This document shows, one piece after another, positions 6,287 through 6,403 of a DNA stretch of 6,403 bases (position 1 is the stretch's first letter; every line of letters begins with the position of its first letter). Under the pieces are notes generated by a model. That model was not told the DNA's origin and did not search any database. It saw only the letters and a program-made list of their open reading frames with translations. Position numbers and translations under genes: made by a program. Source of the stretch: Bacteroidales bacterium (lineage in GTDB: Bacteria; Bacteroidota; Bacteroidia; Bacteroidales; GCA-2748055). The stretch is taken from contig JAOZLK010000274.1 of the NCBI GenBank assembly GCA_029934875.1, positions 1-6,403 on the forward strand, given 5' to 3'.

Positions 6287-6403
6287 ATGAATAAATTTCC
6301 CACCAGGTGCGTACATGCAGGGACCATAAAGGATGTTGAAAAAAAGGGAATCAACTCCCCTATTTACACCTCCACCTCCTTCGAGTACATTGATCAGCCT
6401 GAT
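6287..6403 (+). CDS. Cys/Met-metabolism PLP-dependent enzyme (trans-sulfuration family), N-terminal part
   Basis: The ATG at 6287 opens a frame of 39 codons that runs off the window edge. The peptide has TRCVHAG (6-12) and then NSPIYTSTSFEY (23-34). This matches the T-x-x-(I/V)-H-A-G ... (S/P)-I-Y-x-T-(S/T)-(S/T)-F pattern that begins cystathionine gamma-synthase, cystathionine beta-lyase, methionine gamma-lyase and O-acetylhomoserine sulfhydrylase. These enzymes handle sulfur amino acids in the cytosol using pyridoxal phosphate. The PLP lysine and substrate-specific residues lie beyond the window, so the exact reaction cannot be chosen. It begins 11 bases after the acyl-CoA ligase stop with no room for a normal promoter, so the two genes are probably co-transcribed. 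There is no Shine-Dalgarno. Confidence 0.8.
   Translation, partial: MNKFPTRCVHAGTIKDVEKKGINSPIYTSTSFEYIDQPD

Noticed and set aside
1..6403. Mobile element, prophage, CRISPR or defence system
   Set aside because: No transposase, integrase, cas-like gene, terminal inverted repeats or spaced direct repeats were seen; all genes are housekeeping or ordinary surface types with even composition.

Overview
This window looks like ordinary chromosomal DNA of a member of the Bacteroidota, most likely in or near the Bacteroidales/Marinilabiliales. Four things point there: the tail of a protein with a gliding-motility-type (T9SS type B) sorting domain at the left edge; no Shine-Dalgarno sequence at a normal distance before any of the five visible starts; TAnnTTTG-like -7 elements rather than E. 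coli-type -10 boxes; and the gene order rel, Fur-family regulator, purA, which I recall from this group but cannot check here. All genes read on the + strand and base composition looks even, with no sign of a recent insertion.

Layout: 2-166 is the last 54 codons of a secreted or surface protein. 216-2438 is a full-length bifunctional (p)ppGpp synthetase/hydrolase (Rel). 2510-2965 is a Fur-family metalloregulator that has lost the usual structural zinc cysteines. 2983-4239 is purA, 17 bases behind the regulator and so probably co-transcribed with it. A 125-base gap (4240-4364) holds a tandem 7-mer, an imperfect hairpin and a plausible promoter. 4365-6275 is an AMP-forming long-chain acyl-CoA ligase. 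6287-6403 is the first 39 codons of a Cys/Met-metabolism PLP enzyme, cut by the window edge and only 11 bases after the ligase.

How they may work together: Rel sets the (p)ppGpp level, and PurA makes the committed step from IMP to AMP using GTP. PurA is a known target of ppGpp inhibition in E. coli, so stress signalling and purine flux sit side by side, with a metal-responsive regulator between them. The ligase and the PLP enzyme appear to form a separate unit with its own promoter.

I found no mobile element, CRISPR array, RNA gene or defence system. The most interesting items are modest: the cysteine-poor Fur protein, a -7-plus-leader sequence shared by the Fur gene and the ligase gene, the hairpin beside the ligase promoter, and an RxRD version of the RxKD motif in Rel.
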